DNA of 64,000 bases, taken from Paracoccaceae bacterium. Its GTDB lineage: Bacteria; Pseudomonadota; Alphaproteobacteria; Rhodobacterales; Rhodobacteraceae. How positions within the stretch are numbered: the stretch's first letter is position 1; every line of letters begins with the position of its first letter. The notes below the pieces were generated by a model, which saw only the letters and a list, made by a program, of their open reading frames with translations, did not search any database and was not told where the DNA came from. A program made the translations under genes and the position numbers. Below, in pieces: positions 28,976 through 38,589 of the stretch. Where the stretch lies: positions 1-64,000 of the forward strand of contig JANSYP010000012.1 in the NCBI GenBank assembly GCA_024742405.1. Direction: 5' to 3'.

Positions 28976-29767
28976 CTATGTCCCGCCCCCCGGTTCCGAG
29001 GTTGCAGCCTCTGTGTCGCTCGCTTCGCGCCGTTGCCGCAAGACGCGCGCCGGCAATCCTGCCGCGATTGACATTTCAGGGATGTCCGCATTGACGATGG
29101 ACCCGGCTGCAGTTGTCGCGCCGCGCCCGATCGTGACACCATCGAGCAGCACGGAATGTGTCCCGATCCAGACATCGCTGCCAATCCTGATCCCGCGCGC
29201 CCGATCCTCGCGCACCGACTGGTTGATCGGCACTGACAATTGATCGATATCGTAGTTCCCGCCGCCGACCACATAGGTGTACGCGCTCAGGAGCACATCT
29301 TCACCGACATCCACCAGGCTGGAGGAGAAGACCTCGCAGTTGAAGCCGACATTGGCGCGATTTCCGAGAACAATGTTACCGTTCTTGCAGCTCAGGATGG
29401 AGTTGCGACCGACGAAGCACTCGTCTCCAATCCGGATGCCGGTATTGGTCTCGCCCTTCGCGTCCAGCATCACGTTGTCATCGATCAGCGCGCCATCGCC
29501 AAGTTCGATCTTGTGAGGATGCCGCAGTGTCACGCCAACGCCGAAGACAACCCCGCGTCCCACCTTGCCGAGCAACCAGGGATAGGTTTTGGACCGCAGG
29601 AAGAGCCCCAGAGCGCCGGGCAGGCGCGAGAAGAAAAGCACGACGAATTCGTACTTTATAAGTGTCCAGAAATCTGTCTTGCCGATCACCATTTCTTGGT
29701 ATTTTCGAAAGGCGGACCCACGGCGCTTGCTCACGGAATCCTGGACCTTAAAGGCGGCTTCACCCAT
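28976..29767 (-). CDS. Hexapeptide-repeat (left-handed beta-helix) acyltransferase
   Basis: The ATG at 29767, with AGGAGGAAAAG just upstream, gives 263 residues starting MGEAAFKVQDSVSKRRGSAF. From about residue 95 the protein shows hexapeptide repeats ([LIV]GxxxxI type). Examples are IELGDGALIDDNVMLDAKGE, IRIGDECFVGRNSILSC, IGSDVWIGTHSVLLDGVTIG and RGATTAAGSIVNADIPEMSI. Such enzymes O- or N-acetylate sugars using acetyl-CoA. Its start overlaps the 3' end of the upstream membrane-protein gene by 8 bases, so the two are coupled. It probably acylates the polysaccharide or its precursors. Confidence 0.85.
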   Translation of the reverse strand: MGEAAFKVQDSVSKRRGSAFRKYQEMVIGKTDFWTLIKYEFVVLFFSRLPGALGLFLRSKTYPWLLGKVGRGVVFGVGVTLRHPHKIELGDGALIDDNVMLDAKGETNTGIRIGDECFVGRNSILSCKNGNIVLGNRANVGFNCEVFSSSLVDVGEDVLLSAYTYVVGGGNYDIDQLSVPINQSVREDRARGIRIGSDVWIGTHSVLLDGVTIGRGATTAAGSIVNADIPEMSIAAGLPARVLRQRREASDTEAATSEPGGGT

Positions 29768-30773
29768 CTTTTCCTCCTGGCATGGCTGCCTCACGTGTAC
29801 TTGGCGCGGTCTTTGCCCGGCGCTGCATGTTCTTGCTGTCCGCAAGGAAGATCACCCCGCCCGCCAGCGATGCCGCAAATGCCTGGGCGCGCAAGAGCAG
29901 GGCAATCGCCAGACCTTCGTCCAATGTCGCCCCCGCAGGGATCAGGAACAGCGAATAGGCCCACTCCATCACGCCGATGCCGCTGGGGGTGATCGGAACG
30001 GATGCGAGCACCAGAACGACCGGCGTCACCGCGCAAAGCACGAGGAAGTTCACATCAACATTCAGCGCGAGCGCCGCAACGTAGACATTTACAACCGCCA
30101 AGGCATGGAACAGTAGCGAGTAGGCGATCGTCTTGAGCGCCAGGGTCCGGTTCACCCAGAACCCCGCCAAGGACCCCCGCAGCTCTGCGAATTTGGCAAA
30201 GGCGCGGGAAGCATAGGGAATGGCCTGCAAACGCGACGCCACGCGCGGCCCCCCCAAGGGCGACCACATCAGCAATGTCAGAAGGATGCAGCCGCCGGTC
30301 AGGGCCAGAATCGAAAGAGAAACAACAGGCTCGCTGCGCAGAGCGGGGGTGACGACATAGGCTCCGGCCGCAAGAACCGCGAGCGTAATCAGACCGGTCA
30401 AGCGCTCCAGGAACACTGCGGCAAAGGAATGTACCTGCGAATTGACCCGTTGCCCGACGATGTAGGCGCGCGCGAAATCGCCACCGAGGCTTCCCGGAAG
30501 GAAGTTACTGAAGAAATACGAAACGATGTAGACCTTGCACAGATGCCAGACGCCAATGTCGCGCTTCATGTACCGCAAGATGAGCCGCCATTTCACACAA
30601 CTCGCGAAGATCAGAACCAACGGCATCAGGAAAACCGCGATGAGCCAGGGTGCGGATACATCCTGGAACGCCGCAATCATGCCCTTCCAGACGCCCTTCT
30701 GTGTCACCAGCAGAACGATGAGCCCGATACCGATCAGCAGCTTCACTAGGAAGAGAGCATTCGATCTGGACAT
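29760..30773 (-). CDS. Lysylphosphatidylglycerol synthase TM/AglD-type membrane protein
   Basis: A 337-residue protein with about eight hydrophobic helices, beginning MSRSNALFLVKLLIGIGLIV. Family features are CKVYIVSYFFSNFLPGSLGG, DFARAYIVGQ and FLERLTGLITLAVLAAGAYV. Near the C-terminus is PITPSGIGVMEWAYSLFLIP. It belongs to the UPF0104/LPG_synthase_TM group, which lies near glycosyltransferases and may move lipid-linked intermediates. The precise function is unknown. The gene is coupled to the acyltransferase downstream by an 8-base overlap. Confidence 0.8.
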   Translation of the reverse strand: MSRSNALFLVKLLIGIGLIVLLVTQKGVWKGMIAAFQDVSAPWLIAVFLMPLVLIFASCVKWRLILRYMKRDIGVWHLCKVYIVSYFFSNFLPGSLGGDFARAYIVGQRVNSQVHSFAAVFLERLTGLITLAVLAAGAYVVTPALRSEPVVSLSILALTGGCILLTLLMWSPLGGPRVASRLQAIPYASRAFAKFAELRGSLAGFWVNRTLALKTIAYSLLFHALAVVNVYVAALALNVDVNFLVLCAVTPVVLVLASVPITPSGIGVMEWAYSLFLIPAGATLDEGLAIALLLRAQAFAASLAGGVIFLADSKNMQRRAKTAPSTREAAMPGGKDG

Positions 30774-31716
30774 GTCGCTAGCCTACTCCCCCCGCACTGC
30801 GCCGCGAATGGTATATCTGCCGTGGACGTTCTGCCGGTCGGGCGCATGCAGGACAGGCTTGTGAGTCACGCGCGCACTTTGACAGGCTGGCGTCTTATCC
30901 CTCTCCGTGCGGGTTTCCGCGCGGTCCGTAGTCGGTGGTTCGACGGCCTTTTGCCAGGGGCACGAGCGCAAACACGCGAGGTCCGAATTGCCATGAAGAT
31001 CGGTCCACTGCTGTAACGGACCCTTGGAGGCGTCCCCGATCAGGTTCGAGAATGGCGTCTTCGGCTCGACTGCTATGACCCAATACATTCAACTACACTC
31101 GCCGGATGGCCACACGAAACCGCGTATGGCGCAAAATTCCTAGCAGAATAAGCACAAGCCTCATGTTCGCTCCAAACGAAATGTCGCCTTTGGCCCGTGA
31201 CGTCGCGCAATCCCGGCACGTCCGGTTCATTCTCCCGACCCGACGAGAGCGTACGTCAAGGCCCGTTCTGCGACAAAACTGGGCGCCAAACCGAGTCTTG
31301 AATAGATGCGAAGACACTCTGCGTCCCGCAGCACGCTTGGTGATCCGGGATCTGCAGGGGCGCGGCCAGTGACCCACTCACCGCATATCCAATGGATCTT
31401 GCCAAGTGATGACCGGTCAGCGATGGAGCCGTCCCACCGGGTTTGAGGAAAACGCGCCCAAGACCGGCGCTCGCGACACGCCATCCGACCGCAAGCGCAG
31501 ACCTGTCCGCTCTAAGCCGAGCGTATCGCGCAGCAGATTGCACTTGATCGCCACGCGTCGCTGCCGATCGGGGTCACATTCACGCGCAGGACCGAAAGAC
31601 CCTTTTAACAACCGTTCCGCCACTCGCTAAAATCTGGCCAAATGCCCCTCGCGGCGCTAACGCTTTCGTCGCGAATGCCGGCCTCTTTGCGATGCGGGAC
31701 AGTATAGGGACGCGTT
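30774..31716. other. 943-base region without a supported gene
   Basis: Several short frames on both strands cross this divergent gap, the longest under 100 codons, but none begins with a good ribosome-binding site or shows a recognisable domain. The stretch is much longer than needed for two promoters. It may contain decayed coding sequence. No tRNA, inverted terminal repeats or insertion-sequence remnants were visible. Confidence 0.45.
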
Positions 31717-32481
31717 ATGGTGACCAAGTCTGATCTGGACGAGCGTGAGGTGTCGCAGAACGGCAGCCCGGCCAAGGAATTCGGCGACGAGGCCGCAGCG
31801 ACCGACGACTACGCAAAGCGCTTTTCGGGTCCCGCGGGCGCGTATTTTCTGCAGGTTCAAGCAGATTACCTGAAAGAGCTTTGCGCACCCTGGCCCGATG
31901 GGACCGTGCTCGATGTCGGTGGTGGACATGGTCAGGTGGCCGAGGCGTTGCTGCCGAGCGGGCGCCAGGTCACCGTGGCGAGCAGCCTGGGTCTGGGAGA
32001 AACGCAGGCCGCCCGCTTCGGCTCGGTGGGCAACATGTTCTTCAAGACCTGCGACCTCGGCGCTTTGCCCTTCGACGACCGGTCTTTCGATGTCGTCGTC
32101 TCGATTCGCATGCTGGCCCATGTGGATGACTGGCCCGGGTATCTGGCAGAGCTGGCCCGCGTGGCGCGTCACGCCGTGATCGTGGATTTCGCCGAGAAGA
32201 GAAGCGTCAATGCGATCTCCGGCAGTCTCTTCGGCCTAAAGAAAGCCATCGAAAAGAACACGCGTAGTTTTCACATGCACCGACGCGCGGAGATCACCGA
32301 AACCCTGGCGAAATGCGGCTTCGAAGATCCGACGGCCTGTCCGCAATTCGTGCTGCCGATGGCACTGCACCGTGGCGTGGGCAAGGGGTCATGGTCGCGC
32401 GCCGCCGAAAGCGGCATGGGCGCATTGGGGCTGAAACGCTTCGGCTCACCCGTTCTACTCCGCATGACCAGGAGTGCATGA
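31717..32481 (+). CDS. SAM-dependent class I methyltransferase
   Basis: A 254-residue soluble protein. The SAM-binding motif I is VLDVGGGHGQVAEALLPSG near residues 65-83. An acidic post-I region, the LPFDDRSFDVVVSIRMLAHV motif and VIVDFAEKRS follow, a normal methyltransf_11 order. Within the polysaccharide locus it could methylate a sugar or lipid carrier, but the acceptor cannot be read from the sequence. It is followed after 83 bases by a membrane-hydrolase-like gene on the same strand. Confidence 0.85.
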   Translation: MVTKSDLDEREVSQNGSPAKEFGDEAAATDDYAKRFSGPAGAYFLQVQADYLKELCAPWPDGTVLDVGGGHGQVAEALLPSGRQVTVASSLGLGETQAARFGSVGNMFFKTCDLGALPFDDRSFDVVVSIRMLAHVDDWPGYLAELARVARHAVIVDFAEKRSVNAISGSLFGLKKAIEKNTRSFHMHRRAEITETLAKCGFEDPTACPQFVLPMALHRGVGKGSWSRAAESGMGALGLKRFGSPVLLRMTRSA

Positions 32482-32564
32482 ATCCGGTCTCTTCGGGACT
32501 CTGGCACGGCGCGGTCCGCGAACAGATGCCGGCATAAGTCGTCAGCAGACGGGACGCGCGTGAA

Positions 32565-33473
32565 ATGCCCAACACTCTTGCCCATATGGGAGCACAGGCG
32601 CTCATCACGCGCGGGCTGATCGCGCGGGCGGACCTGGGCTGGATCTGGCTCGGTGTCCTGCTGCCCGACCTGCCTTGGATCGCGCAGCGCGCCATCAAGC
32701 TGCTACCGGTCTCCATCGATCCGATCGACTTGAGGCTCTATGCCGTGGTGCAAAGCACGCTACTCTTTTGCCTGGTGGCCGCGGCAGGTTTCGCGCTGCT
32801 GTCCGCACGACCGGGCCGCGTCTTTTCCATTCTCGCCCTGGGCTCGGTCCTGCATCTTCTGCTCGACGCGACCCAGACGAAATGGGCCAACGGTGTTTTG
32901 CTGTTTGCGCCGGTCGACTGGCATGTCTTGAATTTCGGGCTTTATTGGCCTGAGACTTGGCCGAGCTATGCGCTGAGCCTTTTGGGCCTGTTCTATGTTG
33001 CCTGGGCCTTTGCGGGCAGCCGGCCCAGCGGAATGACGCGCCCGCATCTCGCGGCATCGCGCAAAGCTGCGGCGTGCGCCATCTTTGGTCTCTATGCCCT
33101 CGGGCCACTCACACTGATGCCGCAAGCCCAAGCGGCGGATGTGCATTTCACCGGTACGCTGCGCGCGGAAGCCGACAGGCGGGGTAAAGCAATCGAATTT
33201 GACCGCGCAAGGATCGAGCACCTGTCCGACGGCTCGCCGGTTCTGGCGGTCTGGACCGGCGAAACCCTCGCGGTGACGGGCGTCGCGATCCCTCCCGATG
33301 CGCTGCTGGCATCGGTGAAAGGGCGCTTTGTCGATGCCAAAACGGTCGAGGTCACGGCGCTATACACCCACGCCCCGGGACGGCGGGACCTGATCACATG
33401 GGTCGGGCTCGGCCTCATTCTCGTCTGGTGGTTCTGGACGTTGACCGCCCGCCGTCGGAAGTCTGGTGTATGA
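32565..33473 (+). CDS. YdjM/DUF457-type membrane metal-dependent hydrolase-like protein
   Basis: A 302-residue inner-membrane protein. It starts MPNTLAHMGAQALITRGLIA and has the family histidine/aspartate pattern: an N-terminal H, then GVLLPDLPWIAQR and HLLLDATQTKWANGVLLFAP. About four or five helices are followed by a periplasmic segment (about 180-270) and a final helix with a basic tail, TARRRKSGV. The fold resembles YdjM-type proteins annotated as putative metal-dependent hydrolases. No substrate is known. The extra periplasmic segment is unusual. Confidence 0.65.
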   Translation: MPNTLAHMGAQALITRGLIARADLGWIWLGVLLPDLPWIAQRAIKLLPVSIDPIDLRLYAVVQSTLLFCLVAAAGFALLSARPGRVFSILALGSVLHLLLDATQTKWANGVLLFAPVDWHVLNFGLYWPETWPSYALSLLGLFYVAWAFAGSRPSGMTRPHLAASRKAAACAIFGLYALGPLTLMPQAQAADVHFTGTLRAEADRRGKAIEFDRARIEHLSDGSPVLAVWTGETLAVTGVAIPPDALLASVKGRFVDAKTVEVTALYTHAPGRRDLITWVGLGLILVWWFWTLTARRRKSGV

Positions 33474-33611
33474 TCGGCCAAGCCCAGTTGGGTAACCCTG
33501 CCAGGCGCGAGGGCACAGGGTCAAACTGCAGTAAACTGTATGTTGGGAGACGCACCCGCCCTATCGGTGTATTTGCGGACGTGGATTTCATGGTTCAGCG
33601 GAGTTTTTGAC

Positions 33612-35270
33612 ATGCTGCTCACACACCCAAAGCCGCTTCTGACTTTGGCGCTTTCGGTGTTTGGGACGCTCGCGTCCGCCGCCTCCGCAGCGGAGCCTCC
33701 CAACATCGTGCTGCTTCTGGTTGAAGACCTCAGCCCGCGCATCGGTGCCTTTGGGGACCCGGTCGCAAACACGCCGAACCTCGATGAACTCGCCGCCGAA
33801 GGGCTGCGGCTGACGAATGTCTTCACCGCGGCACCGGTTTGTGCGCCGAGCCGCGCGGCACTTTTCACCGGTCTCTATCCGCAAACTTTCGGCGCACAGC
33901 ACATGCGCGCGCGCCAGTCCGCGGTGCCGCCAGCCGGGGTCATACCCTTCCCCGAAATCCTGCGCGAGCACGGCTATTACACGATCATGCAGGGCAAGAA
34001 CGACTTCCAGTTCGATGCGCCCTCCACGATGTGGGACGTAAACTCTCCCGACGCATCGCTGAAGAACCTTCCCGCCGATCAACCCTTCTTTGCAGTTCTC
34101 CAGAACGGCGCGACTCACGAGAGCGGGCTGTGGCGGGACTGGGGCGTGCAGCTCAAGCGCTTTGCCAAGACCGCGACCAACTGCGTGTCCTGCGCATTGG
34201 CGATGCTCAAACCCGCCAGATGGAACGACGCCGAGGTCCCGCCTTACCTGCCCGACACGCCCAAGGTGCGGGCGGAAATGAACCGGCTCTATGCCAATGT
34301 CCATGTCATGGACGCCTGGGTCGGTCAGCAGATTGCACAGCTCGACCGCGCCGGATTGCTCGACGACACTGTCGTGATCTGGACGACAGACCATGGCGAT
34401 GGTCTGCCGCGAGCCAAACGCTCTCTTTATGACAGCGGCATCAAGGTCCCGATGATCATCCGGTATCCCGATGGCAGTCGCGAGGGCCAGATCGACGAGA
34501 GGCTCGTATCCTTCGTGGATCTGCCGGCCATGATCCTGACCCTCGCAGGGATCGACCCGCCAGCCTATCTAACCCACGTCCCGCGCACGTCCGACGGACT
34601 GCCAGAACGCGAGGCCATCTTTGCCGTCAGCGACCGTATGGACAACGCCCGGGACCGGGGCCGGGCGGTGCGCGATACCCAGTACAAATACATCCGGAAC
34701 TACGAGCCCGACGCTCCTCTGCTGGCCGAGATCCCCTATCGCGAACGCCTCGACTCGATGTCCGAGATGCGCAGACTGCAATCCGAAGGCACGTTGTCGC
34801 CCACGCTGGAAGCCTATCTCGCGCCCGAACGCGCCCCTGAAGAGCTCTACGACACCCAGGCCGATCCCCATGAGATGATCAACCTCGCGGCGGACCCCAC
34901 TCAGGCGGACATTCTGCAGGCGCTTCGCGACACGCTCGATGCCTGGCTCGCCGAGACCGGAGATCTGAGCGACATCCCCGAGGACGAGATGAGTGCGGTT
35001 CTATGGGAAGGCGAGGCGCAACCGCGCACTGCGCCACCGCGGTTTACAGCCATCGAGACCGACGCGGGCCTGGCCCTGGCGATCACGTCCGACAGCGAAG
35101 GCGCGTCGATCGAATTTCGGCAGGCGGACGATCCGGATGCTCGCTGGCGCCTCTATACCGGACCCCTCGCGCTGCCCGTCGCAGGCCCCCTTGAGGCTCG
35201 GGCCAGCCGCTACGGGTTCAAACCCAGCGATCACGCAACCAGCACTCCGGAGGACCTCCAGGTTCGGTAG
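33612..35270 (+). CDS. Periplasmic sulfatase (formylglycine-dependent, heparan N-sulfatase-like)
   Basis: The ATG at 33612 gives MLLTHPKPLLTLALSVFGTL, a signal peptide cleaved near ASAASA, and a 552-residue protein. The modification motif is Cys77-A-P-S-R81 within PVCAPSRAALFTGLYP. That is the Cys-type site converted to formylglycine by a separate enzyme. The metal-site segments VEDLSP (37-42) and TTDHGDGL are present. Residues from about 480 resemble a chitobiase-type C-terminal beta-domain (GASIEFRQADDPDARWRLYT). It hydrolyses sulfate esters or sulfamates from a sugar. It lies 142 bases before a sulfotransferase gene transcribed in the same direction. Confidence 0.85.
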   Translation: MLLTHPKPLLTLALSVFGTLASAASAAEPPNIVLLLVEDLSPRIGAFGDPVANTPNLDELAAEGLRLTNVFTAAPVCAPSRAALFTGLYPQTFGAQHMRARQSAVPPAGVIPFPEILREHGYYTIMQGKNDFQFDAPSTMWDVNSPDASLKNLPADQPFFAVLQNGATHESGLWRDWGVQLKRFAKTATNCVSCALAMLKPARWNDAEVPPYLPDTPKVRAEMNRLYANVHVMDAWVGQQIAQLDRAGLLDDTVVIWTTDHGDGLPRAKRSLYDSGIKVPMIIRYPDGSREGQIDERLVSFVDLPAMILTLAGIDPPAYLTHVPRTSDGLPEREAIFAVSDRMDNARDRGRAVRDTQYKYIRNYEPDAPLLAEIPYRERLDSMSEMRRLQSEGTLSPTLEAYLAPERAPEELYDTQADPHEMINLAADPTQADILQALRDTLDAWLAETGDLSDIPEDEMSAVLWEGEAQPRTAPPRFTAIETDAGLALAITSDSEGASIEFRQADDPDARWRLYTGPLALPVAGPLEARASRYGFKPSDHATSTPEDLQVR

Positions 35271-35455
35271 CGAAAGGTCAGAGGCGCGAACGCCATGCAA
35301 GACGGCGGATCGACGGGACGCGCAGCCGGTGGAATTCCCAAGAAAGGATTTCTGTCCTATGCTCCCGCCAGATTTGGTTTCAGTGGGCAACGAGCGTTCC
35401 GACGTCGCTCGCTGCCTCCAGGTTGCAGTGCGAAGATGGGTTTGAGGGTTTTGTC

Positions 35456-36313
35456 ATGCGTCCAGGAGTAATCGGAATCGGCGCGCAGAAATGCGCCTCC
35501 TCCTGGCTCCACGCGGTGGCCGGAACCCATCCCGAGATCGGCACCTCCGAGCCCAAGGAGGTCGACTTCTTCTCCTACTATTTCGACCGGGGTTATCGCT
35601 GGTACGAAGGGCATTTCGCCCAAACTCCCAAGGCAAAAGTCTATTTCGAGAGCTCGCCCTCCTATTTCTACGATCCGCGCACGCCGGGGCGTGTCCATGC
35701 CTACGGGGCCGACCTTCGGGTGCTGGCGATGCTGCGCGACCCGGTCAAACGCGCCTTTTCGAACCACATGCACGAGATCATCCAAGGCCACATACCGCCC
35801 TGCCCGTTCGAGGACGGACTCGCCAACAATCCCACCTATGTCGATCAGGGGCGTTACGGAACGCATCTGGCACGCTGGTACGACGCGTTCCCGGCCGATC
35901 AGATGCTGGTCCTGTTTGCCGAGGATATCGCCGTCGATGCCGGGGCATCGGCCCGTACGGTGTTCGGTTTTTTCGGCGTCGATCCGGAGTTTGACAGCCC
36001 GATTCTGCTTGAACGTCGCAACGAAAGCGACCGCGCCCGCCTGCCGGCTTTGCGCGCGGGCCTGCGGGCGGGTGGCGACTGGATGCGCCGCCGCGGGCTT
36101 GAACCTGCTCTGGCCCGGATCAAACAGGCGGGACCGGTGTCCTCGCTGCTCAACGCGAACAAGGTCGAAATCCGCGACGAGATCCCACCGATGCGCGCCG
36201 AGACCGTCGCGAGGCTGACCGAGACCTTCGCGCCTGAGATGGAGCGCCTCCGGCAGATTCTGGGACGCGACAGTCTGCCGTGGGACGCAAGGCCTGTGGC
36301 CGCCGCGCAATGA
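35456..36313 (+). CDS. Carbohydrate sulfotransferase (PAPS-dependent)
   Basis: The ATG at 35456 gives MRPGVIGIGAQKCASSWLHA and 285 residues. The PAPS 5'-phosphosulfate loop is GAQKCASSWL (9-18), the family K-E-[VT] segment is SEPKEVDFFSYYFDRGYRWY, and the 3'-phosphate motif is LRDPVKRAFSNH. These features match heparan/NodH-like sulfotransferases. It would sulfate a sugar hydroxyl or amine on a cytoplasmic precursor. Its stop overlaps the start of the next glycosyltransferase as ATGA, so the two are translationally coupled. Confidence 0.88.
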   Translation: MRPGVIGIGAQKCASSWLHAVAGTHPEIGTSEPKEVDFFSYYFDRGYRWYEGHFAQTPKAKVYFESSPSYFYDPRTPGRVHAYGADLRVLAMLRDPVKRAFSNHMHEIIQGHIPPCPFEDGLANNPTYVDQGRYGTHLARWYDAFPADQMLVLFAEDIAVDAGASARTVFGFFGVDPEFDSPILLERRNESDRARLPALRAGLRAGGDWMRRRGLEPALARIKQAGPVSSLLNANKVEIRDEIPPMRAETVARLTETFAPEMERLRQILGRDSLPWDARPVAAAQ

Positions 36314-37539
36314 CGCCCGGCGCGACCGGCGCACAGACGTTTGCGCCCCCCACAGAGACCGGCGCGACCGAGCATCCGCTCAAGCTGCTCGTCTTCGGCT
36401 TCGATGCCGCCGAAGCCGCACAGATCCGGCGGATGCGCAGCTACCTGGACTGCGGTTTCGACGTCACCGGCTTCATGATGCGCCGGGCCAACATGAATGC
36501 CGACTTCGTGCCGTTCTGGGACAATGTCCATCTCTACAACACCGCAAACGAGAGCCCGGCCCGCCGTGCCGCCGCGGTCGCGGGTTCGGTGGGCAAGCTC
36601 CTGGCCCATCGCGACAAGCTTGCCGGCACCGATGTCATCGTGGCGCGCAATCTCGACATGCTGGCCATCGCCGCCGCGGCGCAGGCCATGATCCGGCCCC
36701 GGCCGCCTCTGATCTACGAATGCCTGGACATCCACGACTTGATGACGTCGTCGGGCGTCAAGGGTGCCGCCCTGCGTCGGGTGGAGCGGGGGCTATTGGC
36801 GCGCTGTGCGTCGCTGATCGTCTCCTCGCCAGCTTTTGTCCGCGAGTATTTCGCCCCGGTGCAGGGCTGGACTGGGCCGGTCACGCTTTTGGAGAACAAG
36901 CTCCGCCTCGGCGACACTGACCCGACGCGACCCGACCCAGCCCCGCCAGCCACCGAGATGCCCGAGACCTGGACGGCGGAGCGTCCGCTGGTCCTGGGAT
37001 GGGTCGGCACCTTGCGCTGCGCCCCGAGCCTGGCCTTGCTCGCGGCGGTCGCAGACAGGCTCGGCCCGCGAGTCCGGGTCGCGCTCCATGGCATCGTCCA
37101 CAGCCACGCGGTGCCGGATTTCGACAGGATCGTCGCTGCGCGAGACAACATGACCTGGTACGGCGCCTACAACTATCCCGGTGATCTGGCCGAGATCTAC
37201 AGCGACTGCGATCTGGTCTGGTCTCAGGACCTCTGGCAATGGGGCACGAACTCCACATGGCTGCTGCCGAACAGGATCTACGAAGCGAGCTACTACGGCT
37301 GCCCCTCGCTCGCCGTCGCGGGCAGCGAAACCGGTGTGCGGGTTGCAGACGGGCTGGGCTGGACCATCCCAGCGCCCGAATCTGCAGCCCTGGCCGACCT
37401 GCTGGACCGGCTCTCGCCGGTGGACGTGGCCGCGTGCCGTCGCGCTTTGCTCTCTCGTCCCGAAACAGATTTCCGCCAGACACGCGAGGAGGTCGCAGCC
37501 GCAATACGCCTCCCCCTCGGCACCGTGCCAGTGACCTGA
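36310..37539 (+). CDS. Glycosyltransferase, GT4/GT-B type
   Basis: The ATG at 36310 overlaps the sulfotransferase stop (ATGA), giving 409 residues. The N-terminal half contains LKLLVFGFDAAEAAQIRRMR and LIYECLDIHDLM. The C-terminal half has GWVGTLRCAPSLALLAAVAD and the donor-site segment LLPNRIYEASYYGCPSLAVA near 330-349. This is the GT-B fold with a C-terminal glutamate. The sugar and linkage are not predictable. Coupling to the sulfotransferase suggests they act on the same repeat-unit residue. Confidence 0.8.
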   Translation: MTPGATGAQTFAPPTETGATEHPLKLLVFGFDAAEAAQIRRMRSYLDCGFDVTGFMMRRANMNADFVPFWDNVHLYNTANESPARRAAAVAGSVGKLLAHRDKLAGTDVIVARNLDMLAIAAAAQAMIRPRPPLIYECLDIHDLMTSSGVKGAALRRVERGLLARCASLIVSSPAFVREYFAPVQGWTGPVTLLENKLRLGDTDPTRPDPAPPATEMPETWTAERPLVLGWVGTLRCAPSLALLAAVADRLGPRVRVALHGIVHSHAVPDFDRIVAARDNMTWYGAYNYPGDLAEIYSDCDLVWSQDLWQWGTNSTWLLPNRIYEASYYGCPSLAVAGSETGVRVADGLGWTIPAPESAALADLLDRLSPVDVAACRRALLSRPETDFRQTREEVAAAIRLPLGTVPVT

Positions 37540-37572
37540 ACGGTCGCGACCAAACCAGCGTAAACCGCTTTA

Positions 37573-38589
37573 TTAAACCGGGTCGGACGCGACCTGCGGC
37601 GACCGAGGCACAGCCCGCGGGATTGCACTCAGAAAGCCCAGCCCCCAGGCAAGATGCATGATGGCAAGGGCGGGCGCCCCCATGAGCCCGCAGACAGACC
37701 GGTGCCGCAGCGCCTGGGACGCAGCGGCAGCCCCGACGAGCACCAGATAGAGCAGCGGCCACAGGAGCGGCAGCCGCGTCCAGGGCAACGCGAGGATCGC
37801 TACCACCACGAGCAAAGTGTGGAAAACGGGGATCATCTGCCGCGGCGCGGGGCGTACGGCGTGCTTGCGGCAGGTGCGCGCCCGGCCAGCGCCATACTTG
37901 AAGTACTGCCGCCAGAGACCCGGCGCGGTGCTCCGGGGGAAATAGCCGATCCGAATATCCGCATCGAGCCAGATCCGATGGCCTGCCGCGATCACCCGCC
38001 GATCGTATTCCGCATCCTCGTTGGCCGCAAAGCCGGTGTCGTATCCACCGAGAGCGCGGAACACGTCCATGCGGAACGCCGCGTGATGGCCGTGCTCGAC
38101 GAAGTGCGACCGGACGCCGCCGCGATGGGGCGAGCCGCCGGCGCCAAGCTTGCTGTCGGCAATCCAGGTCAATCCGCGCTGAAAGCAACCCTGCAGCGCC
38201 ACCGCGTCCATCGGGACAACGACCGATGCCGCGCCGCTCGCGTCGAGGCTGCTCACCAGCGCGCTGACATAGCCCGGCGGATAGGCCGCGTGGGCGTCGC
38301 AGCGGACCAGAATGTCATAGCCGTCATAGTTCGGCGCGAGAAAGAGGTTCAGCGCTGCCGCCTGAATGCGCCCGGGGTTATTGATGAGGCGCAGATTGGG
38401 GTAACGGACCGACAGATTGCGCACGATGGCCTGGGTGCCGTCGGTGCTGCCGCCATCGGCAACGACCACGGGGCAGATCGCGGCAATCGGGTCACCGTCC
38501 ATCAGCGCCGTGAGAACGTCCGCGATATGGTCCGCTTCATTCAGCGTGGGGATCGCCACGATCACAGCCGGCGCGGCCGCGGTTACCAT
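37573..38589 (-). CDS. Glycosyltransferase family 2, ExoA-like, membrane-anchored
   Basis: The ATG at 38589 gives MVTAAAPAVIVAIPTLNEAD and 338 residues. The longer open frame upstream lies inside the neighbouring gene and is a shadow. GT2 motifs are VVADGGSTDGTQAI near 42-55, VRCDAHAAYPPGYV (DxD-like) and NEDAEYDRRVIAAGHRIWLD. About three C-terminal helices follow (residues 255-325), as in ExoA of succinoglycan synthesis. It overlaps the upstream GT2 by 7 bases, indicating coupling. It would extend the lipid-linked repeat unit at the inner membrane. Confidence 0.85.
   Translation of the reverse strand: MVTAAAPAVIVAIPTLNEADHIADVLTALMDGDPIAAICPVVVADGGSTDGTQAIVRNLSVRYPNLRLINNPGRIQAAALNLFLAPNYDGYDILVRCDAHAAYPPGYVSALVSSLDASGAASVVVPMDAVALQGCFQRGLTWIADSKLGAGGSPHRGGVRSHFVEHGHHAAFRMDVFRALGGYDTGFAANEDAEYDRRVIAAGHRIWLDADIRIGYFPRSTAPGLWRQYFKYGAGRARTCRKHAVRPAPRQMIPVFHTLLVVVAILALPWTRLPLLWPLLYLVLVGAAAASQALRHRSVCGLMGAPALAIMHLAWGLGFLSAIPRAVPRSPQVASDPV

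Noticed and set aside
30774-31716. Short minus-strand frames near 31093-31623 that might be remnants of a gene
   Set aside because: No frame exceeds about 95 codons, none has a ribosome-binding site, and I could not tie any segment to a protein family.
37541-37572. Terminator between two convergent glycosyltransferase genes
   Set aside because: Only a 10-nt GGTCGCGACC palindrome and an imperfect AT-rich repeat are present. Neither makes a convincing stem-loop with a T-tract.
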